This document shows, in pieces, positions 5,691 through 12,801 of a stretch of DNA of 14,822 bases. Within the stretch, counting starts at the first letter, position 1; every line of letters starts with the position of its first letter. The notes beneath the pieces were generated by a model. The model made no database searches. It was not told the DNA's origin and was given only the letters and a program-made list of their open reading frames with translations. The position numbers and the translations under genes are program-made. The stretch is from JBBKWJ01 sp037968895 (GTDB taxonomy: Bacteria > Actinomycetota > Acidimicrobiia > Acidimicrobiales > SZUA-35): assembly GCA_037968895.1 (NCBI GenBank), contig JBBKWJ010000147.1, positions 1 to 14,822 on the forward strand, in the 5' to 3' direction.

Positions 5691-7142
5691 TTACCAGAGC
5701 TGCTCTGCACCCGACGGTATGGGATTGTCGCTAACGCCATAAAGAGCGTGGGTTTCAACCTCGATGCCATCAGCCAGTTTGGCCGCCATGTCGAGCACGT
5801 GTAGAAGCTCGGTGTTGGTGTATGCGGTCAGGTACCGGCATGCGAGGTCAGAACGACCGCCACGCAACAGCGTCATCGCCGTATCAAGGACCTCTTGCCG
5901 AGATTCGATCAGCCGCCCTTCGTGTGCTTCCCAAACGGCGGTGAGCCGAGCGAGGTAATCGTCGACGTGCTCAAGCGTGAGATACAGCAGTCGCTTAAAG
6001 ACTTGAGTGGCCGATTGGGTTGACTCGATCCCTTGAGGAATGGCTGACAACGTGTCTCGTACACCGGGCTCGTGGTGGCGGGTGTCTACGAACCTCGCAG
6101 ACTCTCCCGCCGTCAGGTAGCGATGCTGTCGATATTCGGGGGGAACCGAGGTGTTGCCCATGAAGACCGGCACGAACGGAGCGGCGATGGCTCCAACCTG
6201 GGTATGCCACAGCATGCGGACCTCGCTGAACTCCGCATGGATGAGGGGGACGACCTGCCCGTACCCTGCGGTGTCACCGGTCAGTCGTTCGGTTCGGACG
6301 GCCCAAATGAGGTCAGCGACACCGACCTTCTCTGCACGGTCAGCCCGCTGGGTCATCTCTTGTTCGATCCACGTGGCCCCTGCCCCCGGACCCTTGCCAT
6401 CGCCGTATATCTGATTGACGTTGAATGGCTCACCGGGTTGATACCAACCTTGTTGTTGAGCAAAGCCGGTGAAGTGTTCGGGGTAAAGGAAGGCGGGCTT
6501 CGAGCCGTTTTGATCCTCGTCAATTAGCACTTCGCCGATATATCCGGGTCTTGATGCTCGAATACTCTCTGCCCCAAGACGCTCCGCGACCCACAAACCG
6601 CAACCTCCAGCAAACTCGATGACGATCCAAGCTTCGTCGGGATCGGCGATTAGGTGAGAGTTGCCGCCATAGGTCGAGTAGCCATGTGTGGCGATGAGAT
6701 CGGCGATGAGTTCCACGCCGTGTCGCGCCGATCGCGCCCGTTCGACGACGATGCGAGCCAAATCGCTGTAGTTGGGGCCGGTCTGATTGCTTGGCGTCAT
6801 AGCCACGAGCTCGGGGCGCGATTGTGACCAGATATCGCGTACTGCCACTCCGTATTCGTTTAGTCCACCGTTTGTTAGGGGAGCCGGCACACCCTTGTAG
6901 TAGGTGTAGTTGACGCAGATGTGTGCGGCCGTCTCGGCTACTTGTGGTAGCTCTGACAAGTAACCGGGCAGATCGGCTTCGGGTGTGACGCCTACAGTGA
7001 TAGTGGCGCCGACTGGATACTGACGTCGAGGCACGACTTCGAGCCAGTGACTTGATGGTTCATCGCCGTAGCCAGCCAGGTAGGCGACGCCGTCATCGGT
7101 ATGGTTCTTCCCAACATAGAGTCCGTAGCTCATGCAAGTCAC
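5691..7142 (-). CDS. C69 family dipeptidase (Ntn hydrolase)
   Basis: A 483-residue protein of the C69 (PepD-type) dipeptidase family. These are N-terminal-nucleophile enzymes in which a Cys near the N-terminus becomes the catalytic residue after removal of the residues before it. The sequence begins M-T-C3-M-S-Y-G-L-Y-V-G-K-N, and C3 is at the expected place; the D-G-x-x-x-x-x-x-x-G-D-E region follows. GGLNEYGVAV (92-101) matches the family's N-E-x-G-V-A motif, and HGYSTYGGNSHLIADPDEAW (153-172) is another family block. The start is a GTG at 7142, preceded by AGGGG; starting at the next ATG (codon 4) would remove the nucleophile. No signal peptide is seen, so it is likely cytoplasmic. It probably cleaves dipeptides with broad specificity. 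The gene is divergent from a GH31 glycosidase; a functional link is possible but unproven. Confidence 0.9.
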   Translation of the reverse strand: MTCMSYGLYVGKNHTDDGVAYLAGYGDEPSSHWLEVVPRRQYPVGATITVGVTPEADLPGYLSELPQVAETAAHICVNYTYYKGVPAPLTNGGLNEYGVAVRDIWSQSRPELVAMTPSNQTGPNYSDLARIVVERARSARHGVELIADLIATHGYSTYGGNSHLIADPDEAWIVIEFAGGCGLWVAERLGAESIRASRPGYIGEVLIDEDQNGSKPAFLYPEHFTGFAQQQGWYQPGEPFNVNQIYGDGKGPGAGATWIEQEMTQRADRAEKVGVADLIWAVRTERLTGDTAGYGQVVPLIHAEFSEVRMLWHTQVGAIAAPFVPVFMGNTSVPPEYRQHRYLTAGESARFVDTRHHEPGVRDTLSAIPQGIESTQSATQVFKRLLYLTLEHVDDYLARLTAVWEAHEGRLIESRQEVLDTAMTLLRGGRSDLACRYLTAYTNTELLHVLDMAAKLADGIEVETHALYGVSDNPIPSGAEQLW

Positions 7143-7160
7143 CCCTAGTTGTTACTGGTC

Positions 7161-7179
7161 CGACATGGGCCGAATGTCG
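7161..7179. promoter_or_regulatory. Inverted repeat in the C69/GH31 divergent region
   Basis: CGACAT and ATGTCG form perfect 6-bp arms around a 7-bp spacer, 18 bp upstream of the C69 start and in the shared 160-bp control region. The size and place suit an operator for a dimeric regulator, but no regulator gene is adjacent. Chance cannot be excluded. Confidence 0.3.
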
Positions 7180-7302
7180 TTGCAGCTTAGGCCGCCGCTC
7201 ACGACAGCTGCCGGAAAGGTCGGCCCACTCAAGCTGCAGCGCGTGTTCGAATAGAAGGCGTTCGCGTAGGTTTGATCGTGACATGGAAAGAGGTCAGTTC
7301 CG

Positions 7303-8796
7303 TTGATTCTTGAGTTGGCGTCAGGCGAGCGTTGGTGGGGCGGACGCGTCGCCGACGGGTACCAGATGCCCTTCGCCGTTGGCGCGTTCGTTGACTTGTC
7401 TGAACATGGTGGCAACCAGGCGGTTCCTGTGCTCGTTTCGAGCCATGGCCGGGTGATTTTTGGTGGAGAACCATTCCGCTTCGCCTTACACGACGACCGC
7501 ATTGAGGTGTGGGGCGACGTCACCGTCGAGCAGGCAGGGACGTCGTTGCGCGATGCAGTTCGGTGGCTGGCCCAGCACCTGTATCGCGAACAGCGGTCGA
7601 TGCCCGACATCGCGATGTTTGATCCCCAATGGGCGCTGTGGATCGAGCTGCTCTACGAGCCGAACCAGCAGAAGACGCTCGCCTACGCCGACGATGTCGT
7701 GGCCAACGGGTTCTCGCCTGGCGTCCTCATCATCGACGACAACTGGAGCGCTGACTACGGCGACTGGCGTTTCCGAGCCGACCAATTCCCCGATCCTGCT
7801 GCCATGGTTGACGAACTCCACGGCAAGGGGTTTGCCGTCATGCTTTGGGTCTGTCCTTATGTCAGCCCTGATGGCATTAACTTTCTGCGAGCGCGAGATC
7901 GCGGGCTTCTCATCGCCAACGAAAACGGTGAGCCCGCTATCCGGCGTTGGTGGAACGGCTACAGCGCGGTCCTGGATCTGACAAATCCGGAGGCGGTCGA
8001 TTGGTTCCGTTCTCAGCTGCTTCTGCTCCAGACGGAGTTTGGCATCGACGGCTTCAAGTTCGACGGTGGCGATATTGACATGTATCGCGCCGACGACATC
8101 ACTGCGATCCCGACGACGCCAAGCGATCAGGTGTATCGATTCGGACTGTTGGCGGAAGAGTTCGGGTTCAACGAGCTTCGAGCCGGCTGGAACCTCGGTG
8201 GGCGTGGACTGGCAATGCGGCTGAGCGACGCACACCACAGTTGGGATCACCTTGGCATCGGAAAGCTCGTTGGAAATCTGATTGCCCAGGGACTGCTCGG
8301 GATGCCGTTCGGAGCGCCGGACATGATCGGAGGAGGCGAGTATCTGGACTATGACGAGGACCGAATCGATCCCGAAGTGTTCGTCCGCCACGCCCAAATC
8401 GCGGCACTCAGTCCGATGATGCAGTTCTCCGCGGCTCCGTGGCGACTGCTCGACCAACGGCACCTGGCGGCAGTGAAGGCCGCCGCCGATCTCCGCAAGA
8501 CCATCCAGGCGCACATCGTTGAGCTCGCCCATCAAGCTGTTGCCTCCGGCGACCCGATTCTGCGACCGCTGGAGTATGAATTCCCCCATCAAGGTTTCGC
8601 CGACAGCAACGACTGCTTCATGCTCGGAACAGACATGCTCGTCGCCCCCGTGCTTGCGCCGGGGGCAACCAGCCGGACGGTGCGTTTGCCGCCAGGGCAA
8701 TGGCTGTCCGCCGATGGCGACGTCATCGATGGCGGCAGGTCAATAGAAGTTCCCGTTGCTCTCGAGACCATTCCTTGGTTCCGACTACTGAGCTAA
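7303..8796 (+). CDS. GH31 family glycosidase, MYORG-like
   Basis: A 497-residue retaining alpha-glycosidase of family GH31. After a short N-terminal beta region, the barrel starts with DPQWALWIELL (107-117), then GVLIIDDNWSADYGDWRF (140-157), GFAVMLWVCPYVSPD (176-190) and GFKFDGGD (250-257), whose D254 is the expected nucleophile. SDAHHSWDHL (308-317) lines up with the family's GDN-x-x-x-W block, making D309 the likely acid/base. APDMIGGGEY (338-347) is the next conserved strand. The DDNW/GDWRF/LWVCP blocks are those of the MYORG type, whose human member is an alpha-galactosidase, so an alpha-galactoside or alpha-glucoside is the likely substrate class. There is no signal peptide. The TTG start is preceded by GGAAAGAGG (7285-7293) with 9 nt spacing; an in-frame stop just upstream and no other start before codon 22 support it. 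Confidence 0.92.
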   Translation: MILELASGERWWGGRVADGYQMPFAVGAFVDLSEHGGNQAVPVLVSSHGRVIFGGEPFRFALHDDRIEVWGDVTVEQAGTSLRDAVRWLAQHLYREQRSMPDIAMFDPQWALWIELLYEPNQQKTLAYADDVVANGFSPGVLIIDDNWSADYGDWRFRADQFPDPAAMVDELHGKGFAVMLWVCPYVSPDGINFLRARDRGLLIANENGEPAIRRWWNGYSAVLDLTNPEAVDWFRSQLLLLQTEFGIDGFKFDGGDIDMYRADDITAIPTTPSDQVYRFGLLAEEFGFNELRAGWNLGGRGLAMRLSDAHHSWDHLGIGKLVGNLIAQGLLGMPFGAPDMIGGGEYLDYDEDRIDPEVFVRHAQIAALSPMMQFSAAPWRLLDQRHLAAVKAAADLRKTIQAHIVELAHQAVASGDPILRPLEYEFPHQGFADSNDCFMLGTDMLVAPVLAPGATSRTVRLPPGQWLSADGDVIDGGRSIEVPVALETIPWFRLLS

Positions 8797-8821
8797 CACG
8801 AATAACCAGAGAACCTGAAGT

Positions 8822-9460
8822 TCAACGGGCCGCGTCCTTTCTGGTCCCCAGCAGGGCGATCACCGATAGCCCGACGAGGGCAATGCCAGGGATCAGGAAG
8901 ACCCACGTGAAGGCTCGGAAGTCAGGCATGCTGGCGGCCTTGTCGTAGTTGACCTGTTGTTCCTGCATGGTGGTCACGAGTGGCTCATAGTGGTCGAGGC
9001 CAGCAGGCACCTGTTCGAAGATCTCGACGTTGGCGTCCATCAAACCGAGCAGGTTCGTGAAGTCTTCCTGCATCTGGGGAAGCCCTGCCATCATTTGCGT
9101 CATGGCCGGAAACTCTGTGGCCATGAACGCCCCTGCATCCGCTTCGCTCATGTTGAGGGCACCAGCGATGGTCGGCACGATTCTGGCGCCATCTTCGCCG
9201 AGGGCGCCGAAGCCGGCCAGGTAGCCGTTGAACTTGTCGATGTTGTCTTGGCTCATCGCGGGGGCGACTTCACCAAGTGGGACGAATACGTCGTAGTAGT
9301 AGTCGGCCGTGATCTGGACGTTTTCTTCGTCCATGATCGGCTCGAATGACGACATCATTGCCTCGCCACCAGAAACTTTGTCAGGGAGGCTGAGAGCGAA
9401 CGGAGCGATCACACCAAATGCTCCAATTGCGAGTACGGCCCACCACAGTTTGCGAATCAT
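8822..9460 (-). CDS. Two-helix membrane protein with extracellular domain, function unknown
   Basis: A 212-residue protein with an N-terminal membrane helix (about 5-25, MIRKLWWAVLAIGAFGVIAP) and a C-terminal helix (about 184-205) followed by a basic tail GTRKDAAR. The topology gives both ends inside and about 155 residues outside. The outer part is predicted all-helical, Met-rich (ALNMSEADAGAFM, MTQMMAGLPQM) and acidic, without cysteines. I do not recognise a named domain. The start is well supported: ATG 9460 with AAAGGGG upstream at 8-nt spacing. A GC-rich hairpin lies just upstream (9479-9494). The stop is 25 bp from that of the convergent GH31 gene. A role in envelope or transport-complex assembly would be speculation. 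Confidence 0.82.
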   Translation of the reverse strand: MIRKLWWAVLAIGAFGVIAPFALSLPDKVSGGEAMMSSFEPIMDEENVQITADYYYDVFVPLGEVAPAMSQDNIDKFNGYLAGFGALGEDGARIVPTIAGALNMSEADAGAFMATEFPAMTQMMAGLPQMQEDFTNLLGLMDANVEIFEQVPAGLDHYEPLVTTMQEQQVNYDKAASMPDFRAFTWVFLIPGIALVGLSVIALLGTRKDAAR

Positions 9461-9478
9461 GTGACTCGCCCCTTTCGT

Positions 9479-9494
9479 GCCGCCGGGTGGCGGC
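9479..9494 (-). promoter_or_regulatory. GC-rich hairpin in the leader of the two-helix membrane protein gene
   Basis: GCCGCC and GGCGGC flank a four-base loop, a perfect 6-bp G-C stem. On the minus strand it would sit about 18 nt before the start codon, directly upstream of the AAAGGGG ribosome binding site. It may affect translation or mark the end of an upstream transcript; there is no T-run to make it a classic terminator. Confidence 0.35.
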
Positions 9495-9544
9495 GTTGTT
9501 GCCTTGAATGATTAGGCGGCGATCACCAAATCGGAAGGGGCCAA

Positions 9545-9560
9545 GGACCCAGCAAGGTCC
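9545..9560. other. Small stem-loop, GGACC/GGTCC
   Basis: Five perfect base pairs around the loop CAGCAA in the 413-bp stretch between the two-helix membrane protein gene and the alpha/beta-barrel gene. A second hairpin follows 35 bp later. Possible leader structures of the small ORF at 9648, or chance. Confidence 0.25.
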
Positions 9561-9594
9561 AATTACCTGGGATAACGCGGAGCTGAGTGGTCAA

Positions 9595-9611
9595 GTCGTC
9601 GGCAAGACGAC
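9595..9611 (+). other. Small stem-loop, GTCGTC/GACGAC
   Basis: Six perfect base pairs around the loop GGCAA, ending 25 bp before the ribosome binding site of the small ORF at 9648. The loop and stem would form equally on both strands. No T-run follows, so termination is not indicated. Confidence 0.3.
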
Positions 9612-9647
9612 CAGACGGGACGTCGAACTCCGAAATGAGGTGTCGCG

Positions 9648-9764
9648 TTGGCCAAGACAACGACCGTCCACAACTTGCATGATGATTTCGACGGCTATAT
9701 CGGCTTTGAGGTGCCAGAGCTAATGGCTTCGCTCGAAAAGCTGCGAGGGCGCCGTTTGGGCTGA
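9648..9764 (+). CDS. Possible small protein, 38 residues
   Basis: A short reading frame starting at TTG, with TGAGG (9636-9640) 7 nt upstream as ribosome binding site and an in-frame stop immediately before. The product begins (M)AKTTTVHNLHDDFDGYIG and ends in a basic helix-like SLEKLRGRRLG. Third codon positions are about 71% G or C, as in neighbouring genes, and the residue mix (acidic middle, amphipathic basic end) looks protein-like. No family is recognised; it could be a small antitoxin-like or DNA-binding peptide, or the remnant of a longer gene. It has no partner gene that can be identified. Real expression is uncertain. Confidence 0.4.
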   Translation: MAKTTTVHNLHDDFDGYIGFEVPELMASLEKLRGRRLG

Positions 9765-9873
9765 TGATTATCGCCGGAGCTGAGCGAAGGCACGGACATC
9801 TGTGGGATCGTGACGACAGCGAACCACCCGCCTTCGGAAACTCCGCTCCGGACCCGCTGAATCGAGACTTGCG

Positions 9874-10170
9874 ATGGCTTTCATTCAATCAATTGAGTTC
9901 GCGACCGAGAAGCGGGATGAGATTCTCGACATCATGGGCCGCTGGAGTGCAGATGCAATCGGAAATGGCACGGCGCAACGGGCGACATTGGCCGAGGACC
10001 GCGCCGCTCCCGGTCGCTTTGTCATGGCCGTCTCGTTCGAGTCTGCTGCGACGGCGGCCGAGAACTCCGATCGGTCGGAGACGGGTACGTTCGCGGAAGA
10101 GTTCACTGCGTTGTGCAGTGACGGCCCGACGTTTAGAGAGTTTGACGTCGCCGGAACCTACGGCGGCTAA
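9874..10170 (+). CDS. Small dimeric alpha/beta-barrel (ABM-like) protein
   Basis: A 98-residue protein of the ferredoxin-like alpha/beta-barrel type. The layout is an N-terminal strand MAFIQSIEFAT, a helix KRDEILDIMGRWSADAIG, a strand pair with RATLAEDRAAPGRFVMAVSFES (36-57), a helix SAATAAENSDRSETGTFAEEFTALC, and a last strand TFREFDVAGTY. The blocks 'F-I-Q-x-I-E-F', 'D-R-x-x-P-x-x-F/Y' and 'A-x-x-N-S-D-x-x-x-T' are typical of actinobacterial proteins of this size annotated as hypothetical or monooxygenase-like. No catalytic residues can be named. The ATG has no strong ribosome binding site. The next gene, TetR, converges 52 bp away. Confidence 0.75.
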   Translation: MAFIQSIEFATEKRDEILDIMGRWSADAIGNGTAQRATLAEDRAAPGRFVMAVSFESAATAAENSDRSETGTFAEEFTALCSDGPTFREFDVAGTYGG

Positions 10171-10222
10171 CCCGCAGGGAGTGCGACTGAGTCGGAGCCC
10201 AGATGTTGTAGAAGCCGGGTGT

Positions 10223-10849
10223 TTACGGCGTGGGGGTGTTGCCAGCGCGGAGCTCTTTAATGATGATGTCGATCACCCACGCCACCACCGGGCCAGACTC
10301 GGTGCCGGGAACGCCGAACTCTTCGCGCATTCGCAGCCACGCCTGGGTAGACACCAGGCAGCGGATCACGGCGGCGATGCGAAGCTGTTCGCGCTCACTG
10401 AGCTCGGGCAGCTCCTTGGCCAGCAATTCGCGCATCTCACGCGTGTTGGCCTGAGTGTCGGCTGCGAATCGGCGCGGATCAGCGTTGAACACCGCTTCAG
10501 CGCGCGCTGTTGCGTAGTGCTCGTCAAGCAGTTTCATCAGGCGACGGCTGGTTTCAGCGAGGTCATCGAGGCCTCCCGCCCCGAACGATGGTTTGATGCC
10601 TTCGAGTTGTGGCAACCGTTGCGATATCCCTTCCAGTAGGGCATCGCGATCAGGGAAGTGGCGATAGACCGTTCGCTGCGAAACCCCTGCTGTGGCTGCG
10701 ATGTCGTGCGTGGTCATGGCGTCGGCACGCCGATCGGCAAGAAGGGTGGTCACGGCGTCGAGAATGGACTCCCGAGTTTGGGCGGTCTGACGTTCGCGTA
10801 GCGTCGATGTATAGGGCTTGATCGTGGATTGTTTCGGTTGGTCGCTCAT
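10223..10849 (-). CDS. TetR family transcriptional regulator
   Basis: A 208-residue TetR repressor. The DNA-binding domain runs from TRESILDAVTTLLADR (25-40) to the helix-turn-helix DIAATAGVSQRTVYRHFPDRDALL (49-72), where AGVSQRTVYRHF is the recognition helix with the family's Y-x-H-F end. The C-terminal helical ligand domain (80-208) identifies no inducer. The start is the ATG at 10849, with AAGGA 6-7 nt upstream; the longer reading to 10957 would cross the control region and is rejected. The gene is divergent from a PEP-utilizer-type gene, separated by 110 bp carrying TGTCA/TGACA repeats, so that gene is its most probable target. Confidence 0.92.
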   Translation of the reverse strand: MSDQPKQSTIKPYTSTLRERQTAQTRESILDAVTTLLADRRADAMTTHDIAATAGVSQRTVYRHFPDRDALLEGISQRLPQLEGIKPSFGAGGLDDLAETSRRLMKLLDEHYATARAEAVFNADPRRFAADTQANTREMRELLAKELPELSEREQLRIAAVIRCLVSTQAWLRMREEFGVPGTESGPVVAWVIDIIIKELRAGNTPTP

Positions 10850-10871
10850 TGGTCGTCCTTCGCTGATCACT

Positions 10872-10897
10872 TTGTCAGATTTCCGACCTGATGACAA
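10872..10897. promoter_or_regulatory. Inverted repeat TTGTCA-N14-TGACAA, candidate TetR operator
   Basis: Perfect 6-bp arms separated by 14 bp lie between the TetR start and the PEP-utilizer start. The right arm read on the minus strand, TTGTCA, matches the -35 consensus at five of six bases and could serve the TetR promoter. Two more TGAC/GTCA half-sites follow at 10908-10926. Confidence 0.45.
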
Positions 10898-10906
10898 TAT
10901 TCTGCA

Positions 10907-10926
10907 TTGACGGCAGTCGACTGTCA
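10907..10926. promoter_or_regulatory. Palindrome over a -35-like box upstream of the PEP-utilizer gene
   Basis: A perfect 10-bp palindrome CAGTCGACTG (10914-10923) is embedded between TGAC (10908-10911) and GTCA (10923-10926). The sequence TTGACG (10907-10912) matches a -35 box at five of six bases and would read toward the PEP-utilizer gene with an AT-rich -10 region around 10930-10943. A TetR dimer here would block that promoter. Confidence 0.45.
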
Positions 10927-10959
10927 TGATTAGATCAGATAAAAGCCAGAGGGGCAACC

Positions 10960-12651
10960 ATGACCGACCGAATCATCCACCCTGCACCACTCGTCGAGAC
11001 GTTTGATCCGCCGGGTCCCGGCTGTTGGGAGCTCGAAACCGCCCACCACGGTCTGAGGCCGCTTTCGCCCTTCCTACGCGACACCTATCAACGGTCGTTC
11101 GAAGCAGGCATCGTCGAACCCCTGCAGAGGTACGGACTGCCGCTCGCTACCGTCCAAGCCAGATTTGTACAGGGCTGCCTATATATGAGGCCGCTGGCCG
11201 TCGGTGAAAAGTCCGGCTCCATTCCAAAGGCCCCGCCGCCCGCGTTTGTGATGAAGCTGATTACCCGACTGCACCCAGAGCTGCGGCGGCGCACGAGAAC
11301 GGCCGAGCAAGCGTTCACCGAACGGCGGTGGCGTAGCGAAGTCGATGAGTGGTTCGACCACGGTCGGTCGGCTCAGCTGGCGAAGAACCGTGCGCTCCAG
11401 GCCGTCGAACCCAGCACCCTTGATGACGCCGAACTCGCGGCCCACATTGCGAACGCTCTGTCGCACTTCGGGGAATCGGCCCGCAGGAACCTGGCTACGC
11501 ACGGCGGCGATCTGATCCCCACCGGAGACCTGCTCGCACATTGCGAGGGATGGGGCATCGGCGCTAACGACGTCGCCGGTCTGCTCACCGGCAGCTCACC
11601 GGCGACGGTCGAGACAGCCCTGATGCTGCGCCCAGTAGCCCGGGCAATCCGATACAGCGGGTTGTCGGCCGCCGCGCTCGATTCGGTCGAAGCAGTGCGA
11701 GCACTCTCTCCCGAGGCCCGAACGGCCATCGATGCGTGGCTTGAGCTGCACATGTGGCGCACGGTCACAAGCGACGACGTCGACCGACCGACCCTCGCCG
11801 AGGTTCCGGCGATGCAACTGGCGGCGCTGCTTGGTGCTGCCGAGCAGTTCGACGTCGCCGAACCCGACGACGCAGCCGTTCGCTCCCGTGTTCCGGCTGA
11901 GCACCGGCCCCTTTTCGACGAGTTGCTCGTCGAAGCTCGATACGGACATCGCCAGCGCGACGACATCCGAGGCCTGTGTTGGAACTGGCCGTGTGGACTC
12001 GTGAGGCGGGCACTTCTGGAAGCGGGACGACGCATGTACGCAGCGGGAGAGCTGCACGACGTTGCGCACGTCGTCGAGTTGTTCCCGGACGAGATGGACC
12101 GCGTTCTGTTGGGTCGAGTGCGGGGTGAGGTCGGACCATCAGCTGATGTGCTCGCCCAGCGTGCCGCAACACGCGACCGCGTTGAGGCCGCACCTCCGCC
12201 CCGCCTGCTCGGCGAGCCCGAGGTTCCTCCCCCGCTCGACGCGTTCCCGAGAGCGATGGCACGCGCCACCGCCGCTGTCATGGCCGTGCTCGGTGCGGAC
12301 GCGACACCGCTACCTGCGGACGACGAGCCATCGCTCGTGAGCGGGATCGGCATCGGCCACACCACATACCGCGGGCGGGCCTGTGTGGTGCGCGACCTGA
12401 TGCTCGCCTTCGACCAACTCGAGCAGGGCGATGTGCTGATCGCTCCAATCACCGGACCCTCGATGAACTCTTTGCTTCCCGCGATCGGCGCCCTAGTGGT
12501 GGAAGAAGGCGGAGCACTTTGTCACGCTGCGATCGTGTCTCGCGAGTTTGGTATAGCGGCCGTAATCGGTGCTCACGGAGCCACTACCCGCATCCCCCAC
12601 GGCGCTCACGTCGAAGTCAATCCCGAACTCGGCACCGTCCGCGTGCTCTAA
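10960..12651 (+). CDS. PEP-utilizing enzyme with phosphohistidine domain, lacking ATP-grasp
   Basis: A 563-residue cytoplasmic protein. The C-terminal 85 residues are a PEP-utilizer mobile (swivelling) domain: GDVLIAPITGPSMNSLLPAIGALVVEE, then GGALCHAAIVSREFGIAAVIG (517-537), where H522 is the phospho-accepting His (usual motif G-G-x-x-S/C-H-x-A-I-x-x-R-E). The rest is helical and resembles the drug-binding part of rifampin phosphotransferase: CWELETAHHGLRPLSPFLRD (22-41) and RRALLEAGRRMYAAGELHDVAHVVEL (349-374), like 'G-x-R-L-x-x-x-G-x-L-x-x-x-x-D-V-x-x-L'. The N-terminal ATP-grasp domain that loads the His is absent, and no gene for it is nearby, so it may work with a separate kinase subunit or not be a kinase. 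AGAGGGG sits 5 nt before the ATG. Divergent TetR suggests induction by a small molecule. Antibiotic inactivation is a guess. Confidence 0.85.
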   Translation: MTDRIIHPAPLVETFDPPGPGCWELETAHHGLRPLSPFLRDTYQRSFEAGIVEPLQRYGLPLATVQARFVQGCLYMRPLAVGEKSGSIPKAPPPAFVMKLITRLHPELRRRTRTAEQAFTERRWRSEVDEWFDHGRSAQLAKNRALQAVEPSTLDDAELAAHIANALSHFGESARRNLATHGGDLIPTGDLLAHCEGWGIGANDVAGLLTGSSPATVETALMLRPVARAIRYSGLSAAALDSVEAVRALSPEARTAIDAWLELHMWRTVTSDDVDRPTLAEVPAMQLAALLGAAEQFDVAEPDDAAVRSRVPAEHRPLFDELLVEARYGHRQRDDIRGLCWNWPCGLVRRALLEAGRRMYAAGELHDVAHVVELFPDEMDRVLLGRVRGEVGPSADVLAQRAATRDRVEAAPPPRLLGEPEVPPPLDAFPRAMARATAAVMAVLGADATPLPADDEPSLVSGIGIGHTTYRGRACVVRDLMLAFDQLEQGDVLIAPITGPSMNSLLPAIGALVVEEGGALCHAAIVSREFGIAAVIGAHGATTRIPHGAHVEVNPELGTVRVL

Positions 12652-12801
12652 CCCACGAGGACGACCCTCATGGTTTGCGTTCGCCACTGGTGGCCAGTCC
12701 TTTCTTGGTTCCGGACGGGTCTTTTCGGACTCACAGTGTCTTCACAGGTCACCTCTCTAAGCTCTCGCTTGACTAAGGCACACGAACCAAGGAATCCAGC
12801 A

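Noticed and set aside
7486..8700. 404-codon open frame on the minus strand
   Set aside because: It lies wholly antisense to the GH31 gene, whose motifs are intact; the product lacks any domain pattern and the frame is an effect of GC-rich codon bias.
9523..9888. 121-codon minus-strand frame in the gene-poor gap
   Set aside because: Low-complexity Ser/Arg/Pro composition, no ribosome binding site, and it overlaps the start of the alpha/beta-barrel gene; less protein-like than the plus-strand 38-codon ORF.
9764..10639. 291-codon open frame on the plus strand that begins at the stop of the small ORF (ATGA overlap)
   Set aside because: It runs through the alpha/beta-barrel gene in another frame and antisense through TetR; the product is Arg/Ser/Pro-rich and without family likeness. 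The ATGA overlap is probably chance.
10850..10957. Upstream extension of the TetR protein by 36 residues
   Set aside because: It crosses the shared control region; the internal ATG has its own ribosome binding site and normal distance to the DNA-binding domain.
11373..12452. 359-codon open frame on the minus strand
   Set aside because: Antisense to the PEP-utilizer gene; Ser/Arg/Ala-rich with no recognisable fold, a typical mirror frame.
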